A stretch of DNA of 64,000 nucleotides from Halomonas korlensis (GTDB lineage Bacteria; Pseudomonadota; Gammaproteobacteria; Pseudomonadales; Halomonadaceae): assembly GCF_900116705.1 (NCBI RefSeq), contig NZ_FPBP01000005.1, positions 176,377 through 240,376 of the forward strand, written 5' to 3'. Both the position numbers and the translations under genes were made by a program. A model generated the notes under the pieces. It did not search any database. It saw only the letters and a program-made list of their open reading frames with translations, and was not told the DNA's origin. Of this stretch, positions 63,340 to 64,000 are shown piece by piece. How positions within the stretch are numbered: position 1 is the stretch's first letter; each line of letters begins with the position of its first letter.

Positions 63340-64000
63340 CAGAACGGCACGAACACCATGCCTTCCCTCATCTGCGGATCGACCCGCGTCCTCAGGGTGA
63401 TCGCGCCGCGCCGGGTGGCGATGGTCAGCGGCTCCCCCGGGGAGAGGCGCAGGCGCACCAGCTCGGCCGGGGCGAGACTCGCCACCGCCTCGGGCTCCAG
63501 ATCGTCGAGCACCCGGCTGCGGCGGGTCATGGCGCCGGTGTGCCAGTGCTCGAGCTGGCGCCCGGTGATCAGCACCGTGGGGTAGTCGGCGTCGATGGGC
63601 TCGTCGGGCGGCAGCGGCCGGGTCGGGGTGAAGCTCGCCCGGCCGCTGGCGGTGGGGAAGGCGTCACTGAACACCACGTCGGCGCCGGGCGCGTCGTCGG
63701 CCGGACACGGATAGGTCACCGAGCTCTCGCGCTCGAGGCGTTCCCACGAGATATGGTCGAGCGAGGCCATGCCGCGCTTCATCTCGGCGAACACCTCGCG
63801 GGGATGGGTATAATCCCAGTCCAGGCCCAGGCGGTTGGCGAGTTGCTGGATGATCCACCAGTCGGGCTTGGCCTCCCCGGGCAGCGGCACCGCGGCGCGC
63901 CCCAGCTGCACCTGGCGGTTGGTGTTGGTGACGCTGCCGTCCTTCTCCGGCCAGCTCGAGGCCGGCAGGATCACGTCGGCGAACTGGGCGGTCTCGGTGA
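63231..64000 (-). CDS. Formate dehydrogenase alpha subunit (molybdopterin), C-terminal part; continues past window end
   Basis: The last about 256 codons of a molybdopterin oxidoreductase. TETAQFADVILPASSWPEKDG opens the fragment, and the molydopterin-dinucleotide-binding domain follows, with LITGRQLEHWHTGAMTRRS and PFCYVEAAANLLTNPALDP...KIPEFKY, the formate dehydrogenase (FdhF/FdsA-type) ending. The true start lies outside the window. The 3' end overlaps the GMC gene by 109 bases on the opposite strand. Confidence 0.87.
   Translation of the reverse strand, partial: TETAQFADVILPASSWPEKDGSVTNTNRQVQLGRAAVPLPGEAKPDWWIIQQLANRLGLDWDYTHPREVFAEMKRGMASLDHISWERLERESSVTYPCPADDAPGADVVFSDAFPTASGRASFTPTRPLPPDEPIDADYPTVLITGRQLEHWHTGAMTRRSRVLDDLEPEAVASLAPAELVRLRLSPGEPLTIATRRGAITLRTRVDPQMREGMVFVPFCYVEAAANLLTNPALDPDGKIPEFKYAACRLSRPSR

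Overview
The window is a contiguous stretch of a high-GC gammaproteobacterial chromosome. Its gene set fits a moderately halophilic member of the Halomonadaceae (Halomonas or a relative): rppH next to ptsP, an OpuA/ProVWX-type betaine importer, a BCCT carrier behind a universal stress protein, TRAP transporters, a phasin, KGG-repeat stress proteins, and a GMC dehydrogenase/MmsA pair like the 3-hydroxypropionate branch of DMSP-degrading Halomonas. The taxonomic call is an inference from gene content, because no rRNA is present. I see no transposase, integrase, phage gene or CRISPR array. There is one tRNA gene.

Layout. 1-3600: ptsP (5' part only) and rppH face a HAD phosphatase; then malate dehydrogenase and a small zinc-ribbon protein. 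3700-6700: carboxylesterase, SLC13-type carrier with TrkA-C domains, cold-shock protein. 7370-13600: sodium:solute symporter with a 43-residue partner peptide, then a GMC dehydrogenase and CoA-acylating aldehyde dehydrogenase operon controlled by a divergent LysR gene. 13800-25000: an envelope and stress neighbourhood (two secreted PRC-barrel proteins, a cardiolipin-synthase-like PLD enzyme, KGG protein, DUF1622, PAP2 phosphatase, PhoD-like phosphatase, DJ-1/PfpI protein, PgpA, DUF533 protein, NnrU, EEP-family enzyme). 25100-29100: chaC overlapping a threonine ammonia-lyase, a second KGG protein and an orphan ATP-grasp enzyme. 29600-36100: repeat-containing secreted protein; LysR/DoxX/glutathionyl-hydroquinone reductase; phasin divergent from a fused CoA-transferase; YbaK.

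36345-36421 is tRNA-Ile(CAU). 36600-42400: a third secreted PRC-barrel protein, a TonB-dependent receptor, an AEC carrier, a PQQ-type sugar dehydrogenase and a secreted acidic repeat protein. 42900-53200: solute uptake, with proVWX, a polyamine-type ABC transporter, UspA and BCCT. 53250-56500: exonuclease plus DUF294 signalling protein, then a DUF4168 protein. 56600-60150: TRAP transporter (DctP plus fused DctQM). 60550-64000: EamA exporter, a 61-residue Tat-leader peptide overlapping a GMC dehydrogenase, and the 3' part of a molybdopterin formate dehydrogenase on the other strand.

How it works together: much of the window serves osmotic adaptation (betaine and other compatible-solute uptake, phospholipid remodelling, stress proteins) and carbon and redox metabolism of small organic acids and alcohols. 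Likely operators stand out as near-perfect inverted repeats upstream of the LysR/mmsA pair, the LysR/doxX pair, the proVWX operon and two transporter genes. Many convergent gene pairs are separated by long perfect hairpins, most of them without a U-tract.
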